The notes beneath the pieces are model-generated. The model was given only the letters and a program-made list of their open reading frames with translations, did not search any database and was not told where the DNA came from. DNA of 64,000 bases, from the NCBI RefSeq assembly GCF_022808855.1, contig NZ_JAKZLF010000021.1, forward strand, positions 22,553-86,552. Direction: 5' to 3'. Shown in pieces: positions 1 to 8,787 of this stretch; positions within the stretch are counted from its first letter, which is position 1; each line of letters begins with the position of its first letter. Source of the stretch: Anaeromyxobacter soli. GTDB lineage: Bacteria; Myxococcota; Myxococcia; Myxococcales; Anaeromyxobacteraceae. A program made the translations under genes and the position numbers.

Positions 1-286
1 GGCTCCCCTTGCCGGCCGGCCGGAGGAAGAGCTCGTAGAGGACGAAGCCGAGGTAGCTCTTGCCCGCGCCGCAGTCCACGACGACCGGGTCGCCGAAGCG
101 GCCGAGCACGTCGTCGAGCGCCGGCGCGAGGAGCCCCGCGAGGTGGTTCACCTGCTTGAGCTTGCGCAGGCTGTCCGCGTTGAGATCGCCCGCGCGCGTG
201 AGGAGGTGGAGCTCCTTCAGGAGCTCCGTGGACGTGCCGGGGAGGAGCTCGCGGCGGACGGCCTCCCCTTTCACCTGGCGGCGCAT
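1..286 (-). CDS. SAM-dependent methyltransferase, Methyltransf_32-like (partial, 3' end beyond window)
   Basis: The N-terminal ~95 residues of a protein running off the left edge are visible. They contain VVDCGAGKSYLGFVLYEL, a glycine-rich SAM-binding motif I of the type seen in the Methyltransf_32 family (D-x-G-x-GK). It is preceded by a helical segment (KQVNHLAGLLAPALDD). The substrate cannot be told. I use ATG 286. An in-frame ATG at 370 has a purine-rich stretch upstream (GAGGAAGGGG), but it would overlap the divergent phosphodiesterase start and add residues with codon use unlike the rest. The gene is divergent from that phosphodiesterase, with about 80 bp between them. Confidence 0.6.
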   Translation of the reverse strand, partial: MRRQVKGEAVRRELLPGTSTELLKELHLLTRAGDLNADSLRKLKQVNHLAGLLAPALDDVLGRFGDPVVVDCGAGKSYLGFVLYELFLRPAGKGS

Positions 287-368
287 GCGGGCGTGTTGTA
301 ACCGAGGGAGGCGCCGAGATCGAAGACGATCTCGATCCTCGCCCCCGATCTCGCCCTCGACCCGACCC

Positions 369-1160
369 ATGCACCCCTTCCTCTCCCTCCCCTCCCCCTG
401 GCTCGTCGCCCACCGCGGCGGCAGCGCCCTCGCCCCGGAGAACACGCTCCCCGCCTTCGACGTGGCCGCGGAGCTCGGCGCGGACGCGATCGAGACCGAC
501 GTGCGGCGCACGCGAGACGGCGTGGTGATCGTCTTCCACGACGAGACCACGGAGCGGATCACCGGCGCGCCCGGGACGGTCGAGGGCCGGACGCTCGAAG
601 AGCTCCGGACGCTCGACGCCGCGTTCGGCTTCACGCCGGACGGGGGCCGCACCTTTCCGCGCCGCGGCACGGGCGTCCGGATCCCCACCTTCGCCGAGGC
701 GCTCGCGCGCTACCCGGCCATGCGCTTCATCGTGGACGCGAAGTCCGAGGAGCCGGCGCTCGCCGAGGCGCTCGCGGCGGCGATCCGGGCGGCCGGCGCG
801 GAGCACCGCGTCTGCGTGGGATCGTTCTTCGACGCGCAGGCCGAGCGCCTGGGGGCGCTCCTCCCCGCCTGCGCGCGGTACCTGCCGCAGGAGGCCGCCA
901 CCTGCCACGTCCTCGCGGCGCTCTCCGGCGGCGACGCGTCCGCCTGCCCCGGCGGCTACGCGCTCGCCTCGCTGCCGGCGCGCATGAACGAGCTCGAGGT
1001 GGTCTGCCCGCCGGTCATCGCGCACTTCCACGGGCGCGGCATGCCCGTGCACGCCTGGACGGTCGACGCCGCCGACGAGATGCGCGCGCTGCTCGCCATG
1101 GGCGTCGACGCGATCGTGACCGATCGGCCCGACGTGCTCCGCGCCGTGCTGGGGCGCTGA
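369..1160 (+). CDS. Glycerophosphodiester phosphodiesterase
   Basis: This 263-residue protein should hydrolyse glycerophosphodiesters to glycerol-3-phosphate and an alcohol. Visible GDPD signatures are HRGG at residues 15-18, PENT at 23-26, E42 and D44 (metal ligands) and H57 in FHDE. The C-terminus keeps the family's VHAWTVD and TDRPD blocks. Length and motif order match the cytosolic UgpQ type, and no signal peptide is evident. The reading frame stays open upstream to position 60, but the homologous region begins at MHPFLSLPSPWLVAHRGG, so ATG 369 is the start. It stands alone, convergent with the next gene. Confidence 0.9.
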   Translation: MHPFLSLPSPWLVAHRGGSALAPENTLPAFDVAAELGADAIETDVRRTRDGVVIVFHDETTERITGAPGTVEGRTLEELRTLDAAFGFTPDGGRTFPRRGTGVRIPTFAEALARYPAMRFIVDAKSEEPALAEALAAAIRAAGAEHRVCVGSFFDAQAERLGALLPACARYLPQEAATCHVLAALSGGDASACPGGYALASLPARMNELEVVCPPVIAHFHGRGMPVHAWTVDAADEMRALLAMGVDAIVTDRPDVLRAVLGR

Positions 1161-1179
1161 CGCCCCGCTCGCGTCGCGG

Positions 1180-1989
1180 TCACTTGCCGGCCGGCGGCGC
1201 CTCGCCCGCGGGCGGCTTCATCAGCTCCTCCAGCTTCTTGCGCTGCTCCGGCGGGAGGTTCTTCAGCGCCTCCTCGCGCTGCTTCATCGCCTCCTCCATC
1301 TTCTGCTGCATCTCCGGCGAGGCGACCGGCGACTCCGTGCGGGCGTAGCCGGCCGGCACCTCGAGCATCGAGGCCGGCACCTTCTGCTTCTTCGCGCTCA
1401 CGAGCTCCATCTTCATGCGCGGCTCGCCCGTCTTCGCGTCGAGGAGGACCCAGCGCGCCGGCAGGCCGTCGAGCCCGGCTTCCTTCAGGGCGCGCGGCAG
1501 CGCCGAGTCCGCGTCGCCGCTCGCCGCCGCCCAGCCCGCGACGGTCCCGAGCTCGCGCGTCACGCAGACGTCGAAGCTCGCGCCGCCCGAGCTCTCGACC
1601 TTGGCCCGATCGCAGCGGAGCCCCGCGACGCGATCGCTCCCGGCGCGCTTCACCGTCCAGCGCTCCTGCGGCTCGCCCTCCCGCTTCGAGTCGACGACGC
1701 TGTAGCTCTTGCGCTCCTCGTGCAGGAAGTACACGCGCCCGGGCTCGCTCGCCTTCACGATCGAGATCATCCGCAGCCGATCCTTCAGCCCCTGCTGCAC
1801 GAGCTCGGGCGGCGGGGCGACGTCGAGCTCGCTGCGCGAGCCCCTCGGCGACAGGTACACGACGGCGTGGCCCTCGCGCGCGGGCCCTTCGCCCCCCGTC
1901 ATCCGGTACTCGGCCCTGCCCTCGAACTCCGCGCCGCGCGCGCCGAGGGCGACTGCGAGCGAGAGCGCTGCGACGACGAGCTGACGCAT
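1180..1989 (-). CDS. Secreted DUF4412-like protein
   Basis: Exported protein of 269 residues from the chosen start. It has a short signal peptide (hydrophobic core VVAALSLAVALGARGA) and a beta-rich middle (residues ~30-210) of the DUF4412 type. Two Cys (LRCDRAK and FDVCVTRE) may form a disulfide. The tail is a charged helix rich in Met, Glu and Lys (about residues 220-262) ending in a Pro/Gly/Ala run. Two ATGs lie six bases apart (1995 and 1989). GGAGG sits 7 nt before the second, which decides the start. The function of the family is unknown, and periplasmic location is inferred from the signal peptide. Confidence 0.65.
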   Translation of the reverse strand: MRQLVVAALSLAVALGARGAEFEGRAEYRMTGGEGPAREGHAVVYLSPRGSRSELDVAPPPELVQQGLKDRLRMISIVKASEPGRVYFLHEERKSYSVVDSKREGEPQERWTVKRAGSDRVAGLRCDRAKVESSGGASFDVCVTRELGTVAGWAAASGDADSALPRALKEAGLDGLPARWVLLDAKTGEPRMKMELVSAKKQKVPASMLEVPAGYARTESPVASPEMQQKMEEAMKQREEALKNLPPEQRKKLEELMKPPAGEAPPAGK

Positions 1990-2169
1990 GGACATCCCTC
2001 CCGGCCGCCCCAGTAGCGGCCCGGCCGATGATGCGCCGCTCGGCGGCAGCGCGCCACGGGAGACCTCGCCTGCTGCCCCACCCGGAGGGAACCCGAGGCG
2101 AGGGCCCGCGCGGCGAGCGGCGCGCGCGCTCCGGCGCGCTCGCGCTCGGCCGTCCGGCGGGGCGGAGGA

Positions 2170-3768
2170 TCAGCCGTGCGCGCTGGCGAGATCCGGGTGC
2201 TTCTCGACGAACTCGTCGAAGGTGCCCGGGAAGTCGAGCACCGGCTCCCCCTGGTGCAGCGCCCAGATGCGCGTGCCCACCTCGCGGATGAGCTCCTGGT
2301 CGTGCGTGACGACGACGAGGGTGCCCTCGTAGCGCTGCAGCCCCTCCGAGAGCGCCGCGATCGACTGCAGGTCGAGGTGGTTCGTCGGCTCGTCGAGGAC
2401 GAGGACGTTGTCCTTGAAGAGCATGAGCTTCGCGAGCAGGAGCCGGACCGTCTCGCCGCCGGAGAGCGTCGCGGTGGGCTTCATCCGCTCCTCGCCCGAG
2501 AACAGCATCCGGCCGAGCAGCCCGGAGATCTCCTCGTTGGAGAGCTTGTCCTCGAGCTCGCGCAGCCAGCCGAACGCGGTGGTCCCCGGCCGGATCGCCC
2601 CCTGCTGATCCTGCGGCAGGTAGCCGACCTGCGCCTGGTGGCCCCACTTCACGTGACCGTGGTCCGGCTGCAGCTCGCCCGCGATCATCTTCACGAGCGT
2701 GGTCTTGCCGACGCCGTTCTTGCCGATGACGCAGATCTTCTCGCCGCGGGTGACGAGCGCGCTGAACGGCTGGATCACCTCGTTGCCGCCGTAGCGCTTG
2801 TCGATGCCCTCGACGGTGAGCGTCTGCTTCCCCGAGGGCGCCTTCTGCTCGAACTTGATGAACGGCGCCTGGATGTTCGAGCGCTTCATGTCCTCGAGCT
2901 TGAGCTTCTGCATCGAGCGGATGCGGCTCTGGACCTGGGAGGCGCGCGTGCCGGCGTGGAAGCGGGCCACGAACTCGCGGAGCTGCTCGATCTTCTTCTT
3001 CTTCTCCGCGTTCTCCGACTCGACGCGCGAGCGCACCTGGCCCTTCTGGCGGACCATGTCGTCGTAGCCGCCCGGGTAGGTGATGATCGTCTCGTAGTCG
3101 ATGTCCGCGATGTGCGTGCAGATCGCGTTCAGGAAGTGGCGGTCGTGCGAGATGGTGATGAGCACGCCCTCGTAGGCGTGGAGGAACTTCTCCAGCCAGC
3201 GGATGGACTCGATGTCGAGGTGGTTCGTGGGCTCGTCGAGGAGCAGCCCCTGGGGCTTGCCGAAGAGCGCCTGCGCGAGCAGGACGCGCAGCTTGTAGCC
3301 GCCGGTGAGCGCCCGCATGGGCTGATCGTGCCAGGGCTCCTCGATACCGAGGCCCTGGAGCAGCTCCGCCGCGTCGGCCTCCGCCGAGTAGCCGTCCTCC
3401 TCGGCGATGGTCCCCTCGAGCTCGCCGAGCCGGGTGCCGTCCTCATTGGAGATCTCCTCCTTGGCGAGGAGCGCCTCCTTCTCCTGGATCGCTGCCCAGA
3501 GCCCGCCGTTGCCCATGAGGACGACGTCGAGGACGCGGTTGTCCTCGAAGCGGAAGTGGTCCTGGCGGAGGATGCCGAGCTTCTTCGGCCGGAGAACGGA
3601 GCCGGTGTCGGAGTCCTCGTCCCCGGCGAGGATCTTCATGAAGGTGGTCTTGCCCGCGCCGTTCGGGCCGGTGAGGCCGTACCGGTTCCCGGGCGAGAAC
3701 GCGACGTTCACGTCCTCGAAAAGCCGCTTCGGGCCGAAGGCCTTGGTGACGTTCTGCACTGAGATCAT
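2170..3768 (-). CDS. ybiT: ABC-F family ATPase, YbiT type
   Basis: Soluble 532-residue protein with two ABC ATPase domains and no membrane segments. Each domain has a Walker A (GPNGAGKTT near residue 35, GKNGVGKTT in the second half), a signature (LTGGYK..., LSGGETVRLLLAK) and LLLDEPTNHLD or LVLDEPTNHLD. A charged linker rich in Lys and Arg (EKKKKIEQLREFVARFHAG) joins them. ABC-F proteins bind the ribosomal E site and modulate elongation. Overall length and the DGYSAEA and HDRHFLN blocks match E. coli YbiT rather than EttA or Uup. It is a single gene, divergent from the MFS carrier. Confidence 0.88.
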   Translation of the reverse strand: MISVQNVTKAFGPKRLFEDVNVAFSPGNRYGLTGPNGAGKTTFMKILAGDEDSDTGSVLRPKKLGILRQDHFRFEDNRVLDVVLMGNGGLWAAIQEKEALLAKEEISNEDGTRLGELEGTIAEEDGYSAEADAAELLQGLGIEEPWHDQPMRALTGGYKLRVLLAQALFGKPQGLLLDEPTNHLDIESIRWLEKFLHAYEGVLITISHDRHFLNAICTHIADIDYETIITYPGGYDDMVRQKGQVRSRVESENAEKKKKIEQLREFVARFHAGTRASQVQSRIRSMQKLKLEDMKRSNIQAPFIKFEQKAPSGKQTLTVEGIDKRYGGNEVIQPFSALVTRGEKICVIGKNGVGKTTLVKMIAGELQPDHGHVKWGHQAQVGYLPQDQQGAIRPGTTAFGWLRELEDKLSNEEISGLLGRMLFSGEERMKPTATLSGGETVRLLLAKLMLFKDNVLVLDEPTNHLDLQSIAALSEGLQRYEGTLVVVTHDQELIREVGTRIWALHQGEPVLDFPGTFDEFVEKHPDLASAHG

Positions 3769-3912
3769 GGTCGCGGGGCGTTTTAGCGGAAACGCCGGGT
3801 ATTTGCGAGCCGGCCGAACCCTCGCCGGAACGGCCTCCCTCCGCGCGCGGCGAGCGTCCGCCAGCGTTCGCGTTCTCGACCCGCTCGCCCTCGCGGTTTA
3901 GGCTCCCGCCGC

Positions 3913-5091
3913 GTGAGGGCGCCCCGCGCCGAGTCCCGCTTGCCCGCCCGCCCGGCCGCCCGCGCCGCTGCGCTCCTGGCGCTCGTGCACGCGCTGCCGC
4001 TCCTCGATCGCGCCGCCTTCGGCGCGGTGCTGGAGCGGATGCGCGCCGACCTGTGGCTCACCGATCTGCAGCTCGGGCTCGCCGCGAGCGTCCCCGCGCT
4101 CGCGCTGGGCGTCCTCGCGCTGCGCCCCGCGCGCGCGCCCGCCCGAAGGATCCGCGGGGTGCTCTCGGCCGCCCTGTGGAGCGCGGCGGGGGCGCTCGCC
4201 TGGGCGTCGCGGGGCGCGGGGACGCTCCTCCTCTCGCGCGCGGCGGCGGGCGCCGCCTCGGCGGCCGCGGCCCCTGCGCGTCAGTCGCCGCGCGAAGGCG
4301 AGGAGACCTTGCCAGGCGGCGGCGCCCTCGTCACCACCGCGGTCGCGCTCGCGGCGCTCGGTTATGCGGGCGCCGGCGCGCTCGGCTGGCGCCTCGGCTG
4401 GCGCGCGGCCCTCGTCGCCTCCGCGGCGACCTCGCTCCTCGCCACCGTCACGCTGAGCCGGGGGGCGGTCGCCGCCGCCCCTTCCGCGCTCCCCCGCCAT
4501 CCCGCGTTCCGGCGCGCGCTCGCCGGCGGCGCGCTCGTCGCCTTCGCGGCCGGCGCGCTCGCCACCTGGGCGCCCGCGTTCCTGGAGCGCGCTCGCGGGG
4601 TGCCGCGCGCGATCTCGCCGCTCGAGACCGGCGCGGCCGTGCTCATGGCCGGGGCCGCGGCCGCCTGGGGACGCGGCGTCCTCGCGGAGGCGCTCCGGCG
4701 GGCCGGCGCTTCCCGCTGGCTCTGCCCCGGGGCGGCCCTGGCGGCCGCGCCGCTCGCCCTCGGCGCCCTCCTCGCCCGGCGCCCGGTGGCGTACCTCGCC
4801 GCCCTGGTGACGGCCATCGCGCTCGTGCTCGTCGCGCTCGCCGCGCTGCGCGAGGCGCTCGCGCGGACGCTGCCCGCCGACCGACGCGGCGCCGCGACGG
4901 GCGCGCTCCTCCTCGTCGCGCTCCTCGGTGACGCGCCGGCGGCGCTCGTCGTCGGCGCGGTCTCGCACCGCACCTCGCTCTGGTGGGCCATGTTGCTCGT
5001 CCCCGCCGCGCTCCTCGCCGGAGGCGTGCTCCTCGCGCAGGCGGCGCGGCGTCCGGGCGGAGGGCCCGGGGAGGAAGCCGGACGGCGCTGA
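3913..5091 (+). CDS. MFS-type membrane transporter
   Basis: Very Ala/Leu-rich integral membrane protein of 392 residues with about ten to twelve predicted helices. The first loop carries WLTDLQLGL, a pattern like the spinster/hexuronate branch of the major facilitator superfamily. A short hydrophilic break near residue 125 (RQSPREGEET) sits where the central loop would be. The substrate cannot be assigned. It starts at GTG 3913 with no Shine-Dalgarno, but TAGGCT lies 8 nt upstream, so the mRNA may be leaderless. It is convergent with the glycosyltransferase, 12 bp away. Confidence 0.65.
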   Translation: MRAPRAESRLPARPAARAAALLALVHALPLLDRAAFGAVLERMRADLWLTDLQLGLAASVPALALGVLALRPARAPARRIRGVLSAALWSAAGALAWASRGAGTLLLSRAAAGAASAAAAPARQSPREGEETLPGGGALVTTAVALAALGYAGAGALGWRLGWRAALVASAATSLLATVTLSRGAVAAAPSALPRHPAFRRALAGGALVAFAAGALATWAPAFLERARGVPRAISPLETGAAVLMAGAAAAWGRGVLAEALRRAGASRWLCPGAALAAAPLALGALLARRPVAYLAALVTAIALVLVALAALREALARTLPADRRGAATGALLLVALLGDAPAALVVGAVSHRTSLWWAMLLVPAALLAGGVLLAQAARRPGGGPGEEAGRR

Positions 5092-5103
5092 ACGGCGCGC
5101 CCG

Positions 5104-5913
5104 CTACGGCAGCAGCCGGTACACGTCCGCGAACCGCCGCTCCGCGAAGGCGCGGACGAGCTCGGGGTGCGCGCCGCGCCGCACGTCGTCGAGCAGCGCG
5201 TACTTGCGCGCGTGGTAGTGCGCGACCGCCTCGGCGAGGCGGACGCCGTCGCGGCCCCCGCGGAACAGCGCGCCGTGGACGAGCGTCTCCTTCGCGGCGT
5301 GGACCACCTTCTGGAGCGCAGGCGGCTTCGTGCGGCGTCCCTCCGCGTGGAAGCGGATGGCCCACAGGAGCGCGTAGCGATCGACCTTCGAGCGCATCCC
5401 CTCGACGCTCGTCGCGAAGCGGTGCTCGACGTGCGCCTCGAGCCGCACCGTGGCCGCGGGCGGGAGCGCCTCGTGGACGATCATGCTCGGCTCCCAGCGC
5501 GCGTGGTCGCGCCGCACGAGCCGGACGTGCCGCTCGGTGCGGAAGAGGAAGCGGTGACCCGGCAGCTCCGCCCAGTCGCGCCGGACGAGCGAGTAGTGCG
5601 GCGCGGACGGCGCGGACGCCTTCCAGGCGCGGAGCGCGGCGATCGCCTCGGGCTCCAGCCACTCGTCCGAGTCGAGGAAGAACACGTAGTCGCAGGCGGG
5701 CAAGGCCTCCGTGGCCACCTGGCGCGCGGCGCCGTAGCCCTCCCACCGGTGGACCACGTGGCGGATGCCGCGCGCGCGGACGAGCTCGGCGGACCCGTCC
5801 GACGAGCAGGAGTCCACCGCGACGAGCTCGTCCGCGACCGCCGCGACCGAGTCGAGGCAGCGCGCGAGGGTGTCCGCGTTGTCGCCGTGGATGACGAAGC
5901 CGCCGAGCCGCAA
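5104..5913 (-). CDS. Family 2 glycosyltransferase (WaaE/KdtX-like)
   Basis: A 269-residue GT-A fold enzyme. The nucleotide-sugar region (CLDSVAAVADELVAVDSCSSDGS) is followed by the acidic triad DSD in FFLDSDEWLEPEAI, and by a C-terminal part of the type found in lipopolysaccharide core enzymes such as WaaE (VHEALPP..., helical tail). It probably adds a sugar to lipid A core or a related envelope glycan, working on the cytoplasmic face. The start is an unusual TTG at 5913, supported by GGGAGG four bases upstream. No alternative ATG or GTG lies nearby in frame before the first motif. Confidence 0.8.
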   Translation of the reverse strand: MRLGGFVIHGDNADTLARCLDSVAAVADELVAVDSCSSDGSAELVRARGIRHVVHRWEGYGAARQVATEALPACDYVFFLDSDEWLEPEAIAALRAWKASAPSAPHYSLVRRDWAELPGHRFLFRTERHVRLVRRDHARWEPSMIVHEALPPAATVRLEAHVEHRFATSVEGMRSKVDRYALLWAIRFHAEGRRTKPPALQKVVHAAKETLVHGALFRGGRDGVRLAEAVAHYHARKYALLDDVRRGAHPELVRAFAERRFADVYRLLP

Positions 5914-6059
5914 GGAGCCTCCCGAGGCGGCGACCTTTACCCGGGGGGGCCGCCGCGGCGCAAGCGCGACGGTCCGCCGGCCCCGTGGGCGAGCGGCTCG
6001 CGCGCCGGGGCGCGCGTCGTCCTTGCGAGCGGCGCCGGGGTGCCGTCAGGATGCGGCGC

Positions 6060-7007
6060 ATGAGCCGTTCCGAGCGGATCTTCTGCGCCTGCGCGCCCGG
6101 GCTCGAGCCCGTCCTCGCGGCCGAGCTCGCGGCGCTGGGGCTCGCCGCGCGCGCCCTCCCGGGCGGCGCCGAGGCCGAGGGCGAGGACGCCGCCGCGCTC
6201 GCCTGCCTCGCCTCCCGCGCCGCGGACGCGGTGCTCCTGCGGCTGTGGGAGGGCGACCCGGCGGAGCTCCCCGCCGCGAAGCGCGCCGCGGCGCGCCGCG
6301 CGGGCGGCGCGGCGCTCGAGGTCCGCACCGGGCGCGGGCGCGCGACCCTCTCGGTCGACGCGGCCGGGGCGCCGCTCTTCCGCCGCGGCTGGCGCGCCCG
6401 GATCGGCGCCGCCCCGCTGCGCGAGTCGCTCGCCGCGGGCATCCTCCTCGCGTGCGGGTGGAAGGGCGACCGCCCCTTCCTCGATCCGATGTGCGGCTCG
6501 GGGACGATCGCCATCGAGGCGGCGCTCGCCGCCGGCCGGCGCGCGCCGGGACTCGGCCGCTCCTTCGCCTTCGAGCGCCTGCCCGGCCACGACGCCGCCC
6601 GCACCGAGCGCCTCCGCGCGCGCCTCGCGGCGCAGGCCCGGCCGATCGCGGTCGCCATCCACGCCTCCGACCGGAACGCCGGCGCGCTCCGGCTCGCCCA
6701 GAAGAACGCCGCCGCGGCGGGCGTCGCGGACGCGATCCGCTTCGAGCGCGCGGACGCCGCCCGCGTCGAGCCGCCCCCCGGGCCGGGGCTGTGCGCGGTG
6801 AACCCACCGTACGGCGTGCGGCTCGACGAGGACGCTGCCCTCGCCTGGCGCGCGCTGGGCGCGCTCCTCCCCCGGCTCCGCGGCTGGGAGGTCGCGGTCC
6901 TCGGGCCCGACCGCGGGTACGAGCGGCTCCTGCCGCTCGCGCCCGCGTCCGCGCTGCCCGTTCGCAACGGCGGGCTCGCCTGCCGGCTCCTGCGTCTCTC
7001 CCCCTGA
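6060..7007 (+). CDS. Short RlmL-like class I RNA methyltransferase with reduced THUMP region
   Basis: A 315-residue protein. Its C-terminal half carries the SAM motif DPMCGSGTIAIEAAL and the N-methylation motif NPPYGVRL, as in RlmL/RlmK-type guanine-N2 23S rRNA methyltransferases. The N-terminal part keeps the ferredoxin-like opening ([20 protein letters not shown]). It is about 70 residues shorter than the related gene at 21867 and appears to lack most of the THUMP core. An RNA substrate is inferred from the family. Of two ATGs (6051, 6060) the second has AGGA at good spacing. The gene stands alone, and a hairpin follows its stop. Confidence 0.75.
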   Translation: MSRSERIFCACAPGLEPVLAAELAALGLAARALPGGAEAEGEDAAALACLASRAADAVLLRLWEGDPAELPAAKRAAARRAGGAALEVRTGRGRATLSVDAAGAPLFRRGWRARIGAAPLRESLAAGILLACGWKGDRPFLDPMCGSGTIAIEAALAAGRRAPGLGRSFAFERLPGHDAARTERLRARLAAQARPIAVAIHASDRNAGALRLAQKNAAAAGVADAIRFERADAARVEPPPGPGLCAVNPPYGVRLDEDAALAWRALGALLPRLRGWEVAVLGPDRGYERLLPLAPASALPVRNGGLACRLLRLSP

Positions 7008-7024
7008 CGACCCGAGGAGCGGTC

Positions 7025-7054
7025 GCGGTCGGTCGGCGGAGCGCCGGCGACCGC
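7025..7054 (+). terminator. Candidate hairpin terminator after the RlmL-like gene
   Basis: Inverted repeat with outer arms GCGGTCG and CGACCGC and an inner GGCG/CGCC stem, 18 nt after the stop codon. There is no real U tract, which is common in very GC-rich genomes, so intrinsic termination is uncertain. Confidence 0.35.
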
Positions 7055-7151
7055 CTTCACGGGGCGGGGGATCGGGCCACCGTGCGCTCGGCCGGGGCGT
7101 CCAGACGAGGGTGCAGGCATTCGCAGCCCGCGGGACGCACATTGGTGCCGC

Positions 7152-8090
7152 ATGTGGAGGCAGGTCGGCGGGCGCTTCGCCCTTTTGACGCGCGCCGTGC
7201 GCCGGGCCCGGCGCCGCGCCGGGATCGGGCTGCTCACGCCCCGGGTGAAGCGCGCCGGCCCGCCCAAGATCGACGTCTCCCGCGTGGGGCACCGCTTCGG
7301 GAACCAGGTGGTCGCGCTCCGGGACGTGAACATCGAGGTGCACGCCGGCGAGTTCGTGTGCCTCGTCGGGCCGTCCGGCTGCGGGAAGACCACCCTCCTC
7401 TACGCGCTCGCCGGCCACCTCGAGCCGAGCGGCGGGCGCATCACCATCGACGGCCTGCGCGTGAAGGGCCCCGGGCCGGACCGCCTGCTCGTGTTCCAGG
7501 AGCCCGCGCTCTTCCCCTGGCTCACCGTCCGCCAGAACCTCGTCTTCGCGCTCCGGGCGCGCGGCCTCTCCCGCGCCGATGCCGACGCGCGCGCCCGCGA
7601 GTACGTCGGACGCGTCCACCTCGACGGGTTCGAGGAGACGCTCCCGCACCAGCTCTCGGGCGGCATGCGCATGCGCGTCCAGCTCGCGCGCGCCCTCGCG
7701 CTCGACCCGGCCGTGCTGCTGATGGACGAGCCGTTCGCCGCGCTCGACGCGCAGACCCGCAGCCACATGCACCAGCTCCTCCAGCAGGTCTGGCTGCGGG
7801 ACCGCAAGACGGTGGTGTTCGTGACGCACGACGTGCGCGAGGCGCTCGTGCTCGGCGACCGCGTCATCGTGATGGCGGCGCGGCCCGGCCGCGTGCTGCA
7901 GGACCTGGACGTCCGGCTCGAGCGACCGCGCGATCCGGACGACGATGCGCTCGTGGAGATGTCGCGGCGCATCCGGGACGAGCTGAGGCGCGCCGAGGCG
8001 GCGGGCGCGGCGGAGGGACGGGATGCACGGATCGCTGCGGACGGGGCTGCTCCTCTCGGTCCCGCTCCTCATCTGGGAGCTCCTCTCTAG
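7152..8090 (+). CDS. ABC importer ATPase, SsuB/TauB/NrtD type
   Basis: ATP-binding subunit of 312 residues. It has Walker A GPSGCGKTT (about residue 77), Q-loop VFQEPALFPWLT, signature LSGGMRMRVQLARAL, Walker B VLLMDEPFAALD and an H-loop THD. The order and wording match the nitrate/sulfonate/taurine importer family. About 40 basic residues precede the ATPase domain. Another start could trim them, but none has a Shine-Dalgarno. The 3' end overlaps the permease by 68 nt. With the permease and binding protein it forms a complete importer. The substrate (sulfonate, nitrate or thiamine precursor) is not decidable from sequence. Confidence 0.85.
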   Translation: MWRQVGGRFALLTRAVRRARRRAGIGLLTPRVKRAGPPKIDVSRVGHRFGNQVVALRDVNIEVHAGEFVCLVGPSGCGKTTLLYALAGHLEPSGGRITIDGLRVKGPGPDRLLVFQEPALFPWLTVRQNLVFALRARGLSRADADARAREYVGRVHLDGFEETLPHQLSGGMRMRVQLARALALDPAVLLMDEPFAALDAQTRSHMHQLLQQVWLRDRKTVVFVTHDVREALVLGDRVIVMAARPGRVLQDLDVRLERPRDPDDDALVEMSRRIRDELRRAEAAGAAEGRDARIAADGAAPLGPAPHLGAPL

Positions 8091-8787
8091 GATCGGCCCC
8101 TGGCCTCACTGGCTCTTCCCCGGCCCGCTCGCGGTCGCCGCGAGCGTCGTCCACATGGCCGCGGACGGCCGGCTCGGGGCGGCCGCGGCGCGCTCGCTCG
8201 GCCGCCTCGCGCAGGGGTACGCGTTCTCGGCGGTGGCGGGGGTCCCGCTCGGCGTCCTGCTCGCGCGGAGCGCGCTCCTGCGCGGCGCGCTCCGCCCCGT
8301 CGTGCTGGGCCTGCAGGCGCTCCCGTCGATCTGCTGGCTGCCGCTCGCGATCCTCTGGTTCGGCCTCTCGGAGACCGCCATCCTGTTCGTGGTCGTCATG
8401 GGCTCCGTGCTCGCGATCGCGATCGCGACGGAGGACGCGATCGCGGGCGTGGACCCGCTCATCCTCCGCGCCGCCGGCACGCTCGGGATCCGCGGCGCGC
8501 GCTTCCACGCCGGGGTGCTCCTGCCCGCCGCGCTCCCCGGGATCCTCACCGGGCTGAAGCTCGGCTGGAGCTTCGCGTGGCGCGCGCTCATGGCGGGCGA
8601 GCTCCTCTTCGTCGCGGGCGGCCTCGGGCAGCTTTTGCAGAACGGCCGCGAGCTGCTCGACGCGGCGCAGGTCATGGGCGTCATGGCCGCCATCGTCGCC
8701 ATCGGCGTCGCGGTCGATCGCGTCCTCTTCCGCATCCTCGAGCTGCGCGTGCGGCGCCGCTGGGGGCTCCTCGAGGAGCCCGCGTGA
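8023..8787 (+). CDS. ABC importer permease, SsuC/TauC type
   Basis: Membrane permease of 254 residues with about six hydrophobic helices. The conserved cytoplasmic coupling loop for this class appears as [33 protein letters not shown], the EAA-like loop of sulfonate/nitrate/taurine permeases. It starts inside the ATPase gene at ATG 8023, with GGAGGG 5 nt upstream. Its stop overlaps the binding-protein start in GTGA. It should form the translocation pore as a homodimer with the upstream ATPase. Confidence 0.87.
   Translation: MHGSLRTGLLLSVPLLIWELLSRIGPWPHWLFPGPLAVAASVVHMAADGRLGAAAARSLGRLAQGYAFSAVAGVPLGVLLARSALLRGALRPVVLGLQALPSICWLPLAILWFGLSETAILFVVVMGSVLAIAIATEDAIAGVDPLILRAAGTLGIRGARFHAGVLLPAALPGILTGLKLGWSFAWRALMAGELLFVAGGLGQLLQNGRELLDAAQVMGVMAAIVAIGVAVDRVLFRILELRVRRRWGLLEEPA

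Noticed and set aside
287..370. Longer methyltransferase start at ATG 370
   Set aside because: It would overlap the phosphodiesterase start codon on the other strand, and the added codons are unlike the rest. The purine-rich stretch before it keeps it possible.
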